Below, in pieces: positions 8,654 to 16,865 of a stretch of DNA of 64,000 nt. The stretch's first letter is position 1. Each line of letters starts with the position of its first letter. Below the pieces are notes generated by a model, which saw only the letters and a list, made by a program, of their open reading frames with translations, made no database searches and was not told the origin of the DNA. Origin of the DNA: Caldatribacterium sp051549785 (lineage in GTDB: Bacteria; Atribacterota; Atribacteria; Atribacterales; Caldatribacteriaceae); assembly GCF_051549785.1 (NCBI RefSeq), contig NZ_CP189974.1, positions 372,001 to 436,000 on the forward strand, read 5' to 3'. A program made the translations under genes and the position numbers.

Positions 8654-9318
8654 TCCTTCTCCCTGATAACGAACTTTGCCCGGGTGATGCCCGAAGCCTC
8701 GAGCTTCTCAGTATCCAGAAAGTACACCGCCTGAGCCACCTGGATTTCCCGCTCTTTCTCGGCAATGACGACATTCCCCTCAAGGACCATCCGTTCTTCC
8801 TCGCCCCTCGCTTCGTCCCTGGGGAAGTAGTGTGCCCGGTCCGCCCGAAGGAGCACCTCCTTCCAGGCAATCTCCACCCCTCCTTCGCTCCAGGCCTCCT
8901 CATTCTTCCCGTTGTAGGAGAGGGTTTCGGCTTTCCAGAGAATCACCGAGGTCTCCCCCTCGCTTTCCCGTTCTTTCCGAAGCTCCACACCCCCCTGGAA
9001 GGTGTAGAACTCACGGTCGAAGTCCCCCTCCATGGTGAGGGCGCGGATTTCCGTCTTCCCCCGGGTGACCCGTACCCCTCCCCGGAACGCCCCCCGGTTC
9101 TCCCTGAGGCTAAAAGAAAGCTCCCCACACTCGATGCGGTTCTCCCCCTGGATGACGACCACGTTCCCTGAGGCGTTGAACACCTCGTTCTTCGAGTCGT
9201 AGGTGATTTTTTCGGCGTTTTCCAGGATGACCTCTTTTGTTTCAGGCGATTCCTCCTCGCCGAAGGCCCACACCGAAGCAAGAAAGAGCACCAGAAGACA
9301 AAGCAGGACTTTTTTCAT
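8650..9318 (-). CDS. lptA: LptA/OstA-like periplasmic LPS-transport protein
   Basis: The 222-residue product has a signal peptide (MKKVLLCLLVLFLASVWAFG) and two OstA-like beta-jellyroll repeats (ITYDSKNEVFNASGNVVV and later LEGNVVIAEKEREIQVAQA). LptA-type proteins form the periplasmic bridge that shuttles lipopolysaccharide to LptD. It is the first gene of a five-gene operon and is divergent from nth, sharing a 60-bp promoter region. LptC-like juxtamembrane proteins have similar repeats and are an alternative reading. Confidence 0.82.
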   Translation of the reverse strand: MKKVLLCLLVLFLASVWAFGEEESPETKEVILENAEKITYDSKNEVFNASGNVVVIQGENRIECGELSFSLRENRGAFRGGVRVTRGKTEIRALTMEGDFDREFYTFQGGVELRKERESEGETSVILWKAETLSYNGKNEEAWSEGGVEIAWKEVLLRADRAHYFPRDEARGEEERMVLEGNVVIAEKEREIQVAQAVYFLDTEKLEASGITRAKFVIREKE

Positions 9319-9344
9319 GCCTATCCCTTCCTCGCCGCCAGAGC

Positions 9345-9367
9345 TTCCTCTATTATATCAGAGGAAG
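9345..9367. promoter_or_regulatory. Divergent lptA/nth promoter with symmetric -10 element
   Basis: The stretch TTCCTCT-ATTATATC-AGAGGAA is an inverted repeat with 7-bp arms. Its centre reads TATTAT on plus (9351-9356) and TATAAT on minus (9352-9357), so one element can serve as -10 box in both directions. It lies about 22 bases upstream of the nth ATG. Confidence 0.55.
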
Positions 9368-9378
9368 GAGGGAGCACA

Positions 9379-10008
9379 ATGGAGGAGAGGATTGAGGCAA
9401 TCCTTCACCGCTTAGAGGAACGGTTTCCCGACGCACGCCTACTCCTTGAGTTCCGTAACCCCTTTGAACTCCTCATCGCCACAATCCTTGCTGCCCAGGC
9501 AAGGGACGAGAAGGTCAACGAGGTGACCCGGAAACTCTTTTCTGCTTTTCCCACACCCCAAGACCTTGCCGAAGCGCCTGAGGAAGAGGTGGCAAAGTTC
9601 GTGCAACCGCTCAACTATGCGCGGAAAAAAGCCGCCTTCATCAAGAAGGTGAGCCAGGAGCTCGTCGCGCGCTTCGGTGGGGAGGTTCCTGCGTCTTTGG
9701 AGGAACTCGTGCAGCTTCCGGGAGTGGGGCAGAAAACGGCAAATGTTGTCCTCGCCAATGCCTTCGGCATCCCCGCCATTCCCGTGGACACCCACGTGGG
9801 GAGAGTCGCGCAGCGCATCGGCCTCACCAGGGCCCAGAACCCCGACCGCATTGAAGAGGACCTCAGAACGCTTATCCCCCAGAATCAGTGGATCCGGGCG
9901 TCACACCTTCTGGGGTTTCTGGGACGATTCATCTGCCAGGCCAAAAGACCAAGCTGCCACGCCTGCCCCATCACTGACCTTTGCGCGTATCCGGAGAAAA
10001 CCCTCTGA
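9379..10008 (+). CDS. nth: Endonuclease III (DNA glycosylase/AP lyase)
   Basis: The 209-residue length is typical. It carries the helix-hairpin-helix LPGVGQKTAN (113-122) with catalytic Lys119, the catalytic Asp in VDTHVGR (D137), and four cysteines spaced C-X6-C-X2-C-X5-C near the C-terminus that bind the [4Fe-4S] cluster. The enzyme excises oxidised pyrimidines and nicks abasic sites in base excision repair. The ATG follows GGAGGGAGCACA. Its last 38 bases overlap the convergent 9971-11491 gene. Confidence 0.95.
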   Translation: MEERIEAILHRLEERFPDARLLLEFRNPFELLIATILAAQARDEKVNEVTRKLFSAFPTPQDLAEAPEEEVAKFVQPLNYARKKAAFIKKVSQELVARFGGEVPASLEELVQLPGVGQKTANVVLANAFGIPAIPVDTHVGRVAQRIGLTRAQNPDRIEEDLRTLIPQNQWIRASHLLGFLGRFICQAKRPSCHACPITDLCAYPEKTL

Positions 10009-11491
10009 TCTGCCCAACCCAGAACTTCGCCTGGAGCACCACCGGTCCCTTCACCGAGCTCTGGAAGGAGGAGGCGTCCTCGTCCTCTTTTTCTGTCTCC
10101 TCGACGAACTTCCCTTCAAAGTCCACATCAAGGAAACACCCCTCAAATACCCCTTCCCCCCACAGCCTCACCCGACCCCGGTAGTACACCGTGGACTCCA
10201 CCTCAAGGGAGTTCAGGCGGCGGCAGGAAAGGAGCAGCACCCCATCCTCAGGGTAACGGTTGGCGAAAAGACGGAACTCCTGGTCCCTGAAAAAGCCGAT
10301 GACCTCCACAAAAGGGAAACCAAACCCCACCTCCACGAAGTGGTCCTTGAGGGAAACCTCAGGAGTCTCCCCCCGCCACAGCCGTAGAAGCTCCTCCCAT
10401 TCCTCGTCCCGGACCTTCACACCCCGTCCCACCGGACCCCAGAAGAAGGAACGGTCCTCCGAGAAGTACATGGCGAGCGTCAGGTGCTTGAAGCCCTCCT
10501 GCATGAAACATTTGGGGAAAATCCGCTTCCGGGTGAGATCGAACTCCATTTCGATTGCAAAACCCCGCTCCTGGGCCCCCCGCAGGGTCAGGACGATGAT
10601 CCCATCACGGTCAGAGTGGAAGTGGATGATTCTCCTTCCCCGTGTCTCCCGCCGCAGGACCGTCACCGGCCCCTCCTGGTACCCAAAAAGCGTCGCGTCC
10701 CGGATCTGCGGGGTGAAGGGAGCCCGGACGGCATAGGTAGGGGTACGACCAAGAAGGTGGGCTTTGTTTTTGGCCTCAAGGAAAAAGAGGTACCCTTCAA
10801 ACTCCTCAACAGGCATGACAAAGCGCCCCGTTTTCCCTTCAAGAGGACCCTCCTTCTGGAAGACCGGAAGGCGAAAAGGGCGAAGGTACAGCGTGGTTTC
10901 CACCTCTTCCTGAGCCTCCCAGAGAACCACGAGGTAATGTCCATCCTCGCCAAAGAAGTGCTCGACCTTTGTGAAAAGACGCAGAGGATCCAGGGACAGG
11001 ACCGCGTGCTTTTTCGCCACCTCTTTAAGGGGCGGGAAGTGCACAAGGCTTTTCCCCTTTCGCCAGTGCTTGAGGAGATCCTCCCTCCAGGCCTTGAGCA
11101 CCTCTTCGCTCAGATGTTCTTCAGCTCCAGGCACAGCAAGAGCCCGCCTCTTGCCTATCGCAAGGAGCGTGCTTGCATCGCCGACCACACCCACATCGTG
11201 GTGCTTCTCCTCACCCACCTCGACAAAGGCCAACGCCACGAGGTCATGCTCAACGTAAACTTCAAGGAAATACCGCTCTCCAGAGGGAACCCGGGCGACA
11301 AACACCCCATCGTCGTTGGTGACAGCCTGGGTGACCGGTACCCCGCTTTCGGCAAGAACCACAAGGACCCTTGCCCCCGAAAGTGGGATACTCGGGGCCT
11401 CCTCTTCGCTTGATGCGGTGTACTCCCAGAACCCCGCTTCGTTGAACGGCGTGTCCGCAGGAAGGTTCACCACGCCCTGAAGAAAGGTCAC
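9971..11491 (-). CDS. Unrecognised 506-residue protein with N-terminal carboxypeptidase-regulatory-like beta domain
   Basis: I do not recognise the family. The N-terminus has no signal peptide. Residues about 35-100 (IPLSGARVLVVLAESGVPV followed by NDDGVFVARVPSGERYFLEV) look like a carboxypeptidase-regulatory/SpaA-type Ig-like fold usually found outside the cytoplasm. The rest is rich in aromatic beta strands, with no catalytic motif I can name. It overlaps the diguanylate cyclase gene by 4 bp (ATGA), so the two are translationally coupled, and its 3' end overlaps nth. It closes the minus-strand run that starts at btuC. Confidence 0.75.
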   Translation of the reverse strand: MTFLQGVVNLPADTPFNEAGFWEYTASSEEEAPSIPLSGARVLVVLAESGVPVTQAVTNDDGVFVARVPSGERYFLEVYVEHDLVALAFVEVGEEKHHDVGVVGDASTLLAIGKRRALAVPGAEEHLSEEVLKAWREDLLKHWRKGKSLVHFPPLKEVAKKHAVLSLDPLRLFTKVEHFFGEDGHYLVVLWEAQEEVETTLYLRPFRLPVFQKEGPLEGKTGRFVMPVEEFEGYLFFLEAKNKAHLLGRTPTYAVRAPFTPQIRDATLFGYQEGPVTVLRRETRGRRIIHFHSDRDGIIVLTLRGAQERGFAIEMEFDLTRKRIFPKCFMQEGFKHLTLAMYFSEDRSFFWGPVGRGVKVRDEEWEELLRLWRGETPEVSLKDHFVEVGFGFPFVEVIGFFRDQEFRLFANRYPEDGVLLLSCRRLNSLEVESTVYYRGRVRLWGEGVFEGCFLDVDFEGKFVEETEKEDEDASSFQSSVKGPVVLQAKFWVGQIRGFSPDTRKGQ

Positions 11492-12690
11492 GAAACGCCA
11501 CTCCTCTGTTTTTTCATCTCGTACATCTTCCGGTCAATCTCCTGGAAGAGCTCCGAAACGTTCTTCTGGCCGTCCCAGAGACACACCCCGTAGGAAATCC
11601 GGACCGGAAAAGGCTCACCCATCACCTGGGCTCCCCGGAGATTGCGGCTCACTCGCTCCATGATTTTGTGGACGTCTACCTCCTTTACCTTGGGGAGAAC
11701 GAGGACGAATTCGTCCCCACCGTAGCGAGCCACCACATCGCTTGAACGCAGACTCTCCTGGAGGAGTCGTGCCACCATCCGCAGGACCTCGTCCCCGAAG
11801 ACGTGCCCGTACCGGTCGTTGATGGCCTTGAAGGCGTCAATGTCAAGCATCACCAGGGCCAGGGGGTAACCCTCCCGGCGAGCACGCTCGAGTTCCTTGC
11901 GGAGGTACTCCTCAAGAAACCGGCGATTGTACACCTCGGTGAGCTGGTCGTAGAGGGCAAAACGCAGAAGCACCGATTCGTACCGCTTTCGCTCGCCGAT
12001 ATCCCTAAGCACCAGCCAGAAAACCCGTCCACCCTCAAAGGCGAAAAGCAGGGCCTCAAAGTGTGCAAGGTGAGTTCCAGGACGAGAAAGGGTGAGCTCA
12101 ATTCTCGCTGGTCCTCGACCCCCCTGGGCTTCTTCCTTAAGGAGCCACCAGGTCTCCTCGCCGATGTACTCGGCAATGGCTCTCCCCACAAGGTCTTCCT
12201 TTCTCCGCCCCAGGATCCGCTCTCCCCGGGCATTGACCTCAAGAATGCGCCCCTGCTCATCGAGGAAAAAGAGGAGGTCGGGATTGCCGTCAAAGAGCCA
12301 GAGCCAGCGCTTCCTCGCATGGTCCAGACGCTCAAAAAGCTCCAGGAGACGCACAACCAGGGAGAGGACCGGAAGAGGGAAAGTCCGCCTCCCGTTTTCC
12401 TCCCAGAAGACGAAAAGCTCTGCCTCCCGGGCGATAACAAACCGCCGGAAGCGGAGCGAATTGACCGTTCCACGCCGAAGGGTGCAGGATCCTACAAGGT
12501 TCTCCACGCCCTGGGGAAAACCGGCACCCCGCACGAAGCGCCGCTCTCCCCTGACGTAGAGAAGACCCGACGCTCCAAGGACCTTCAGGGCGAAATCGAA
12601 AATCCTGAAGAGACCCTCCTCACCCTCTGGAAGCGGGAAAAGTCGGGTAAGTTCCCGAAGAATCCCGGATTGCGACTTCTTGCCGCCCAC
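11488..12690 (-). CDS. Cytoplasmic PAS-GGDEF diguanylate cyclase
   Basis: The 400-residue protein has an N-terminal GAF-like region (about 1-120), a PAS domain (about 125-235, with FDGNPDLLFFLDEQGRILEVN) and a GGDEF domain with an intact RYGGDEF active site and a preceding RSSD inhibitory (I) site. The GAF- and PAS-like regions may bind a ligand or cofactor. It should make cyclic di-GMP from GTP and be feedback-inhibited. There is no transmembrane segment. The start is GTG at 12690 after GAGGGAGAACG. It lies 9 bp after the DUF4384/Ig-like gene and overlaps the unknown 506-aa gene by 4 bp. Confidence 0.9.
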   Translation of the reverse strand: MGGKKSQSGILRELTRLFPLPEGEEGLFRIFDFALKVLGASGLLYVRGERRFVRGAGFPQGVENLVGSCTLRRGTVNSLRFRRFVIAREAELFVFWEENGRRTFPLPVLSLVVRLLELFERLDHARKRWLWLFDGNPDLLFFLDEQGRILEVNARGERILGRRKEDLVGRAIAEYIGEETWWLLKEEAQGGRGPARIELTLSRPGTHLAHFEALLFAFEGGRVFWLVLRDIGERKRYESVLLRFALYDQLTEVYNRRFLEEYLRKELERARREGYPLALVMLDIDAFKAINDRYGHVFGDEVLRMVARLLQESLRSSDVVARYGGDEFVLVLPKVKEVDVHKIMERVSRNLRGAQVMGEPFPVRISYGVCLWDGQKNVSELFQEIDRKMYEMKKQRSGVS

Positions 12691-12699
12691 CGTTCTCCC

Positions 12700-14217
12700 T
12701 CAGAAGACCACCACAACCCGCTGGAGGCGAACAACGCCTCTTGCCGGGCCCTCTGCAGTAATCCTCAGGATATTGGTCCCCTCGACGAAATCCCCCGCTA
12801 CGGCCAGGAGCCGCTGTTCGGTGCCCGGAGTAAGTAAACCGCTCACCGCCGGAATGGTGCCGAGGTCTTTCCCGTTGAGCGTCACCCGCACCCGGGTGTT
12901 GGGGTCTCCCTGAACCCAGAGGTACACGGCACCCTCTTCAGGCACGCCTCCGGGGGAGAAACGGAACTCGAGCACCTCTCCACGGCGCATCTCGAGGAGG
13001 GAAACGTCGTTCACCGAAAACCCGGACACCACCCTCCCCTGGTAGCTCAGGCGGCTCCCGTTGTGCTTTGGAGAACCGCTTGAGAAATCCACGAAAAAGA
13101 GGGCTTCCGAGAGCACCGGGCGAACCCGCTCCACCGTGAGGGTAACGAAGGCTTCAGAAGGAGCGTACTGGGCGCTTCCCGGAAAGCGGGCCACAAGGTC
13201 GAAATCTCCTGTGGTCGCCACTCTGGGAGCAGTATAGAACACCCAGGCCCGACCGGAGGTGTCGGTGACGCTGGAAGGCGCACTCAGGGTTCCCTGAGGG
13301 ACCTCCCACTCAATCGTGCGACCGGCCAGAGCCCGTCCCTCCCGGTCCCGGAGGTAGGCCACAATTCGTATCCGTTCCCCTGAGGCCAGGACGGTCTTTG
13401 CCGGTTCAATGCTGAGGTAGGTCTCAACGATTCTCTCACCCACCTCAACCGTGGCTGCCGCCGAAGAGGGGGCAAGGCGAACGTCACCCGGGAAACGCAC
13501 CTCCACGGTCACCGTTCCCGAAAAGGAAGGTACGTAGAAGGTGTTCCGGGACATCCCACGAGCATCGGTCACGGTGCGGGTTGCAGCCAGGGAACCGCCA
13601 CTTGCCGACCAGACGAGTTCCCGCCCCTCAAGGGGCTGACCTGAGGCAGTCGAAAGCGAGGCGGTGAACACGAGGGCGCTGGAGGGACCAACCTGAACCG
13701 TTTGAGGTTCCAGGGTAAGCACCGTTCCCTCCATCCGGGCCACCACCTGGAAATGCGTCCGGTCGGTCGCGTACTGGGCGTGGAAGATACGCCCTGCCTG
13801 ATGCGGGGCCTGGATGAAGCGCTCAAGGTCCCCGTCCGAGACGGGGTCCCGGGTGAGGAGCACCACGAGCCGCTCGGTCCCTCCTGGACCCGTAACGCTT
13901 TTCGAGTACGTTTCACCGATACCGGCGCGAACAAACCGGTTCCGCACGAGGACCTGCACGTCGCCGCCCGGGAGGTAATCGATGAGGTTCACGTAGCCAT
14001 CCCGGGTTGCCCGAAAACGAATGGTGATGGGGTCACCGATGTCATAGGTCGCACCCTCTCCCCGATCCACAGAGACGGAGACGTCCGCCGAACGGGGGAT
14101 GGAGATGTACACTTGAGGATGGAGGGTGAAACGAAGGAGAACCTCTGCACGGGCAAGGCCCACCATGCTCCCCACCAAAAGCACAACCGCAAGAACCACC
14201 AAACCCCTCCGCTGCAT
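12700..14217 (-). CDS. Exported DUF4384-like protein with bacterial Ig-like domains
   Basis: The 505-residue product begins with a signal peptide (MQRRGLVVLAVVLLVGSMVGLARA). A DUF4384-like domain follows (YDIGDPITIRFRATRDGYVN, LIDYLPGGDVQVLVRN), then at least two Big-type Ig-like repeats whose units contain LEGRELVWSASGGSL and LAGRTIEWEVPQGTL, and a final beta-sandwich. Such proteins are usually surface or periplasmic adhesion or scaffold proteins. The ATG at 14217 follows AAGGAGGAGACAAC. It is 22 bp downstream of the btuD-like gene and 9 bp upstream of the cyclase gene, so it is probably part of the same transcript. Confidence 0.8.
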   Translation of the reverse strand: MQRRGLVVLAVVLLVGSMVGLARAEVLLRFTLHPQVYISIPRSADVSVSVDRGEGATYDIGDPITIRFRATRDGYVNLIDYLPGGDVQVLVRNRFVRAGIGETYSKSVTGPGGTERLVVLLTRDPVSDGDLERFIQAPHQAGRIFHAQYATDRTHFQVVARMEGTVLTLEPQTVQVGPSSALVFTASLSTASGQPLEGRELVWSASGGSLAATRTVTDARGMSRNTFYVPSFSGTVTVEVRFPGDVRLAPSSAAATVEVGERIVETYLSIEPAKTVLASGERIRIVAYLRDREGRALAGRTIEWEVPQGTLSAPSSVTDTSGRAWVFYTAPRVATTGDFDLVARFPGSAQYAPSEAFVTLTVERVRPVLSEALFFVDFSSGSPKHNGSRLSYQGRVVSGFSVNDVSLLEMRRGEVLEFRFSPGGVPEEGAVYLWVQGDPNTRVRVTLNGKDLGTIPAVSGLLTPGTEQRLLAVAGDFVEGTNILRITAEGPARGVVRLQRVVVVF

Positions 14218-14239
14218 TGTTGTCTCCTCCTTCACCTTT

Positions 14240-15505
14240 TCAAGCATTATACCACAAGCGACGCTCCAAGACCTGGAGGAGTTCCCGCAATTGGTGCACA
14301 ACCTCGGCCCCCCGGGCGCAGAGCTCATGGAGCTTCCCCTGGGCCTCACCACCGGTGTAGTCCCGCTCCTTCCGCAGGGTCTCCGCAAACACAAATACCG
14401 GCTTTCCCTCCTCCCTAAGCTGCAGAGCGAGGTCGAGGTTGGCGACGTTGCCCCACCCCCAGAAGGTGGGAGCAACAACCACTGCGTCAGCCCGCCGGGC
14501 AAGCTCCAGGGCCTCTCTCAGCGCCTCCTCCCCAACGGGGGAAAAGGGTTTTTCCCGTACCACCGTGAATCCGAGACGCTCAGCCATCTCCTCGTCGGAA
14601 TCAAACCGGTTGACCACCCCCACGCTCACCGAAAACCCCTCCTCAGAGAGGAGGCGCATAATGGGGATGCCACTCCCTCCACCGCAGATCAGGTGGACCC
14701 ATCCTCGCTGTTTTTTCAGGACCCTTTCCCCCAGGGGGATAAAGAGCGGGCGGGCGGACAGGGGGTGGAGAACTTTCGTGAAGGGCACGCCGAAGAGCTC
14801 CTCTAAGGTGGCCTCGTGCAGAACGTCCTCGACTCTTCCAAAAGAGCAAAGCAGACCCTTTTTGAGAAGCAGCGCCTTTTCGCAGAATCGGGCCACCAGG
14901 TTCACGTCGTGGAACACGGCAACGACGGTGATCCCCAGGCGGACAAGACCCTGAAGGATGTTCAGGATTTCAAGTTCATGAGCCACATCAAGGTGGCTCG
15001 TGGGCTCATCAAGGAGAAGGAGCTCGGGTTTCTGGGCCAGGGCCCGGGCGATGAGCACCCGCTGTTTCTCTCCACCAGAGAGCTCGCTGAAGGGCTCCTC
15101 GGCAAAAGGGAGCGTCGAGGTCACGTCCATGGCCCAGAGCACGGCTTCTTCATCGGCTTTTGTTTCCCTCCGAAAACGAGAAAGGTAGGGGATTCTCCCC
15201 ATCATGACCACATCGAAACAGGGGAGGTCCAGACGCCCAGGGATTTCCTGGAACACCACCGCGACCTTGCGGGCAAAGAGGCGGCGGGGGAAGGTAGCGA
15301 TATCCCGCCCCTCGAGGAAAATAGTGCCCTCCTTCACTGGCAAAAGCCTTGCCAGAAGATGGACAAGCGTCGTCTTCCCCGAACCGTTTGGCCCCAGAAC
15401 GCCCACGAAATCCCCACGCTCCAGGGCGAAGGTCACGCCACTCAGGACGCTCTCACCCTCGTGGTAGGCAAAGGAAACGTTCACGGCCTCAAGATAAGGC
15501 CTCAT
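14240..15505 (-). CDS. btuD: Cobalamin/iron-siderophore-type ABC ATPase fused to an extra C-terminal domain
   Basis: The 421-residue product has a FepC/BtuD-type ATPase in its first 255 residues: Walker A GPNGSGKTT (38-46), signature LSGGE (143-147), Walker B LLLLDEPT and H-loop FHD. It then continues for about 150 residues that ordinary BtuD proteins lack (268-421). That part starts RGWVHLICGGGSGIPIMRLL and looks like a Rossmann-type nucleotide or corrinoid-processing fold. The ATPase powers import through the permease encoded immediately upstream (4-bp overlap). Substrate is inferred from the riboswitch on btuF. Confidence 0.88.
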   Translation of the reverse strand: MRPYLEAVNVSFAYHEGESVLSGVTFALERGDFVGVLGPNGSGKTTLVHLLARLLPVKEGTIFLEGRDIATFPRRLFARKVAVVFQEIPGRLDLPCFDVVMMGRIPYLSRFRRETKADEEAVLWAMDVTSTLPFAEEPFSELSGGEKQRVLIARALAQKPELLLLDEPTSHLDVAHELEILNILQGLVRLGITVVAVFHDVNLVARFCEKALLLKKGLLCSFGRVEDVLHEATLEELFGVPFTKVLHPLSARPLFIPLGERVLKKQRGWVHLICGGGSGIPIMRLLSEEGFSVSVGVVNRFDSDEEMAERLGFTVVREKPFSPVGEEALREALELARRADAVVVAPTFWGWGNVANLDLALQLREEGKPVFVFAETLRKERDYTGGEAQGKLHELCARGAEVVHQLRELLQVLERRLWYNA

Positions 15506-16506
15506 AAGCCTCTTTTCCTCTGGCGGAGGAGGTACACGAAAAAGGGAGCCCCAAGGAGACTGGTCACCACGCCCACAGGGAGCTCCACAGGATGGATGAT
15601 GCTCCGGGCCAGGGTATCGGCAAGAAGGAGCACTGCGCCCCCGGTGCACAGAGACAGCGGCAGAAGCAACCGGTGGTCCTGAAACCCAAGAAGCCGCAGG
15701 ATATGCGGCACCACAAGCCCCACAAACCCGATGACGCCGCTTGTGGCCACACAGCTTGCCACAAGCAGCGACACCACAGCAAGAACCCAGCGCTTGAAGC
15801 GCTCCACATCGACCCCCAGGCTCTCGGCGGCTTTCTCGCCCAAAAGAAAGGCGTTGAGTTCCCGCCCAAAAGACAGGAGAAAGGGGACGGCAAAGGCGAA
15901 AAAGGGGAGCACCATCCTGACCTCCCCCCATCCCCGGTTCCAGAACCCCCCCACGGTCCAGAAGACCACCTGGTGGAGGTTTTCTCCTGAAAGGAACATC
16001 CCGAGGGTGATGAGGGCGGAGAAGAAAAAGCCCACCGCAAGCCCTGCAAGGAGAAGTGTCTCCAGGGGAATCCTCCGTCCCACCCGGGCAAGGCGGAAGA
16101 CGAGAATCGCCGTTCCCAGGGCGCTCAGGAAGGCAAAAAGCGGAACGGTGAAAAGCCCAAAGTACACCCCGGTCAGCATCGCCACCACTGCCCCAAAGGC
16201 TGCCCCTGAACTTACTCCGAGGATGTAGGGGTCAACGAGGGGATTCTGGAAAAGCCCCTGGAGTACGGTCCCGGAAAGAGCCAGTCCTCCCCCCACAAGA
16301 AGGGCAAGGACCACCCGGGGGAGGCGGATGGCAAAGAGGATAGTTCGTTCACTTGGGGAAAGCCCCCCAAAGTGGAAGAAAGCCAGGGAATCGGAGAGCG
16401 CATACCGTCCCTGACCCACCCCCTGGGCGAAAAACAGACTCACCCCGCAGAGGGCAATAAAGCCTGAAAGGAGAAAGGACTTTCGAAACCTCTTCCGCCG
16501 CTCCAT
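15502..16506 (-). CDS. btuC: FecCD/BtuC-family ABC permease
   Basis: The 334-residue product has about ten hydrophobic helices and the family motifs RLPRVVLALLVGGGLALSG, LQGLFQNPLVDPYILGVSSGAAFGA and FVGLVVPHILR. It forms the membrane channel for cobalamin or a siderophore-type ligand and works with the ATPase encoded next. The TATAAT of its own promoter is only 7 bases upstream of the ATG, so the message may be leaderless. It is separated from btuF by a plus-strand gene, so it cannot simply be read from the btuF riboswitch transcript without crossing that gene antisense. Confidence 0.92.
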   Translation of the reverse strand: MERRKRFRKSFLLSGFIALCGVSLFFAQGVGQGRYALSDSLAFFHFGGLSPSERTILFAIRLPRVVLALLVGGGLALSGTVLQGLFQNPLVDPYILGVSSGAAFGAVVAMLTGVYFGLFTVPLFAFLSALGTAILVFRLARVGRRIPLETLLLAGLAVGFFFSALITLGMFLSGENLHQVVFWTVGGFWNRGWGEVRMVLPFFAFAVPFLLSFGRELNAFLLGEKAAESLGVDVERFKRWVLAVVSLLVASCVATSGVIGFVGLVVPHILRLLGFQDHRLLLPLSLCTGGAVLLLADTLARSIIHPVELPVGVVTSLLGAPFFVYLLRQRKRGL

Positions 16507-16513
16507 GGCTCAG

Positions 16514-16521
16514 ATTATACT
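16514..16521. promoter_or_regulatory. Overlapping divergent -10 elements, btuC / 16548 gene
   Basis: The octamer ATTATACT reads TATAAT on minus (16514-16519), 7 bases before the btuC ATG, and TATACT on plus (16516-16521), about 26 bases before the ATG at 16548. Confidence 0.5.
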
Positions 16522-16547
16522 CCCGAAAGGGAAGGGAGGAGAAGAGC

Positions 16548-16865
16548 ATGCCCAGCGGGCAATCCTTGGTTTTCCGGAACGAGGACATCCAGGCCATTGT
16601 CTTAGAGATTCCCGAAGGCCACAAACACCTCCGCACCACCATCGTCCTCCAGGATGGCACCACCTTGATCTTCCAGGAAGCCACCGTCGCAAACCTCGTC
16701 CGGGCCTACATAACCGTCACAACGCACCCGACGAAGCAGCGGGTGGTCCTCACCGGAGTGCGGCTTCCCTTGCGTAAGGAAGGGTACGCCGAATGGCAGC
16801 TCCTTGAGGAAGACGAAATCACTCCTTCGAAGACTGGTACGGTCCAAAAATCTCCGGATGGATAA
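16548..16865 (+). CDS. Small conserved-looking protein of unknown function
   Basis: The 105-residue product (MPSGQSLVFRNEDIQAIVLE...) is beta-rich, without signal peptide or membrane segment, and I do not recognise it. GGGAGGAGAAGAGC directly precedes the ATG and a plus-strand -10 box is present, which supports a real gene. It is wedged between btuC and btuF on the opposite strand, and its last 47 bases overlap the 3' end of btuF. A role linked to corrinoid uptake is only a guess from position. Confidence 0.6.
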   Translation: MPSGQSLVFRNEDIQAIVLEIPEGHKHLRTTIVLQDGTTLIFQEATVANLVRAYITVTTHPTKQRVVLTGVRLPLRKEGYAEWQLLEEDEITPSKTGTVQKSPDG

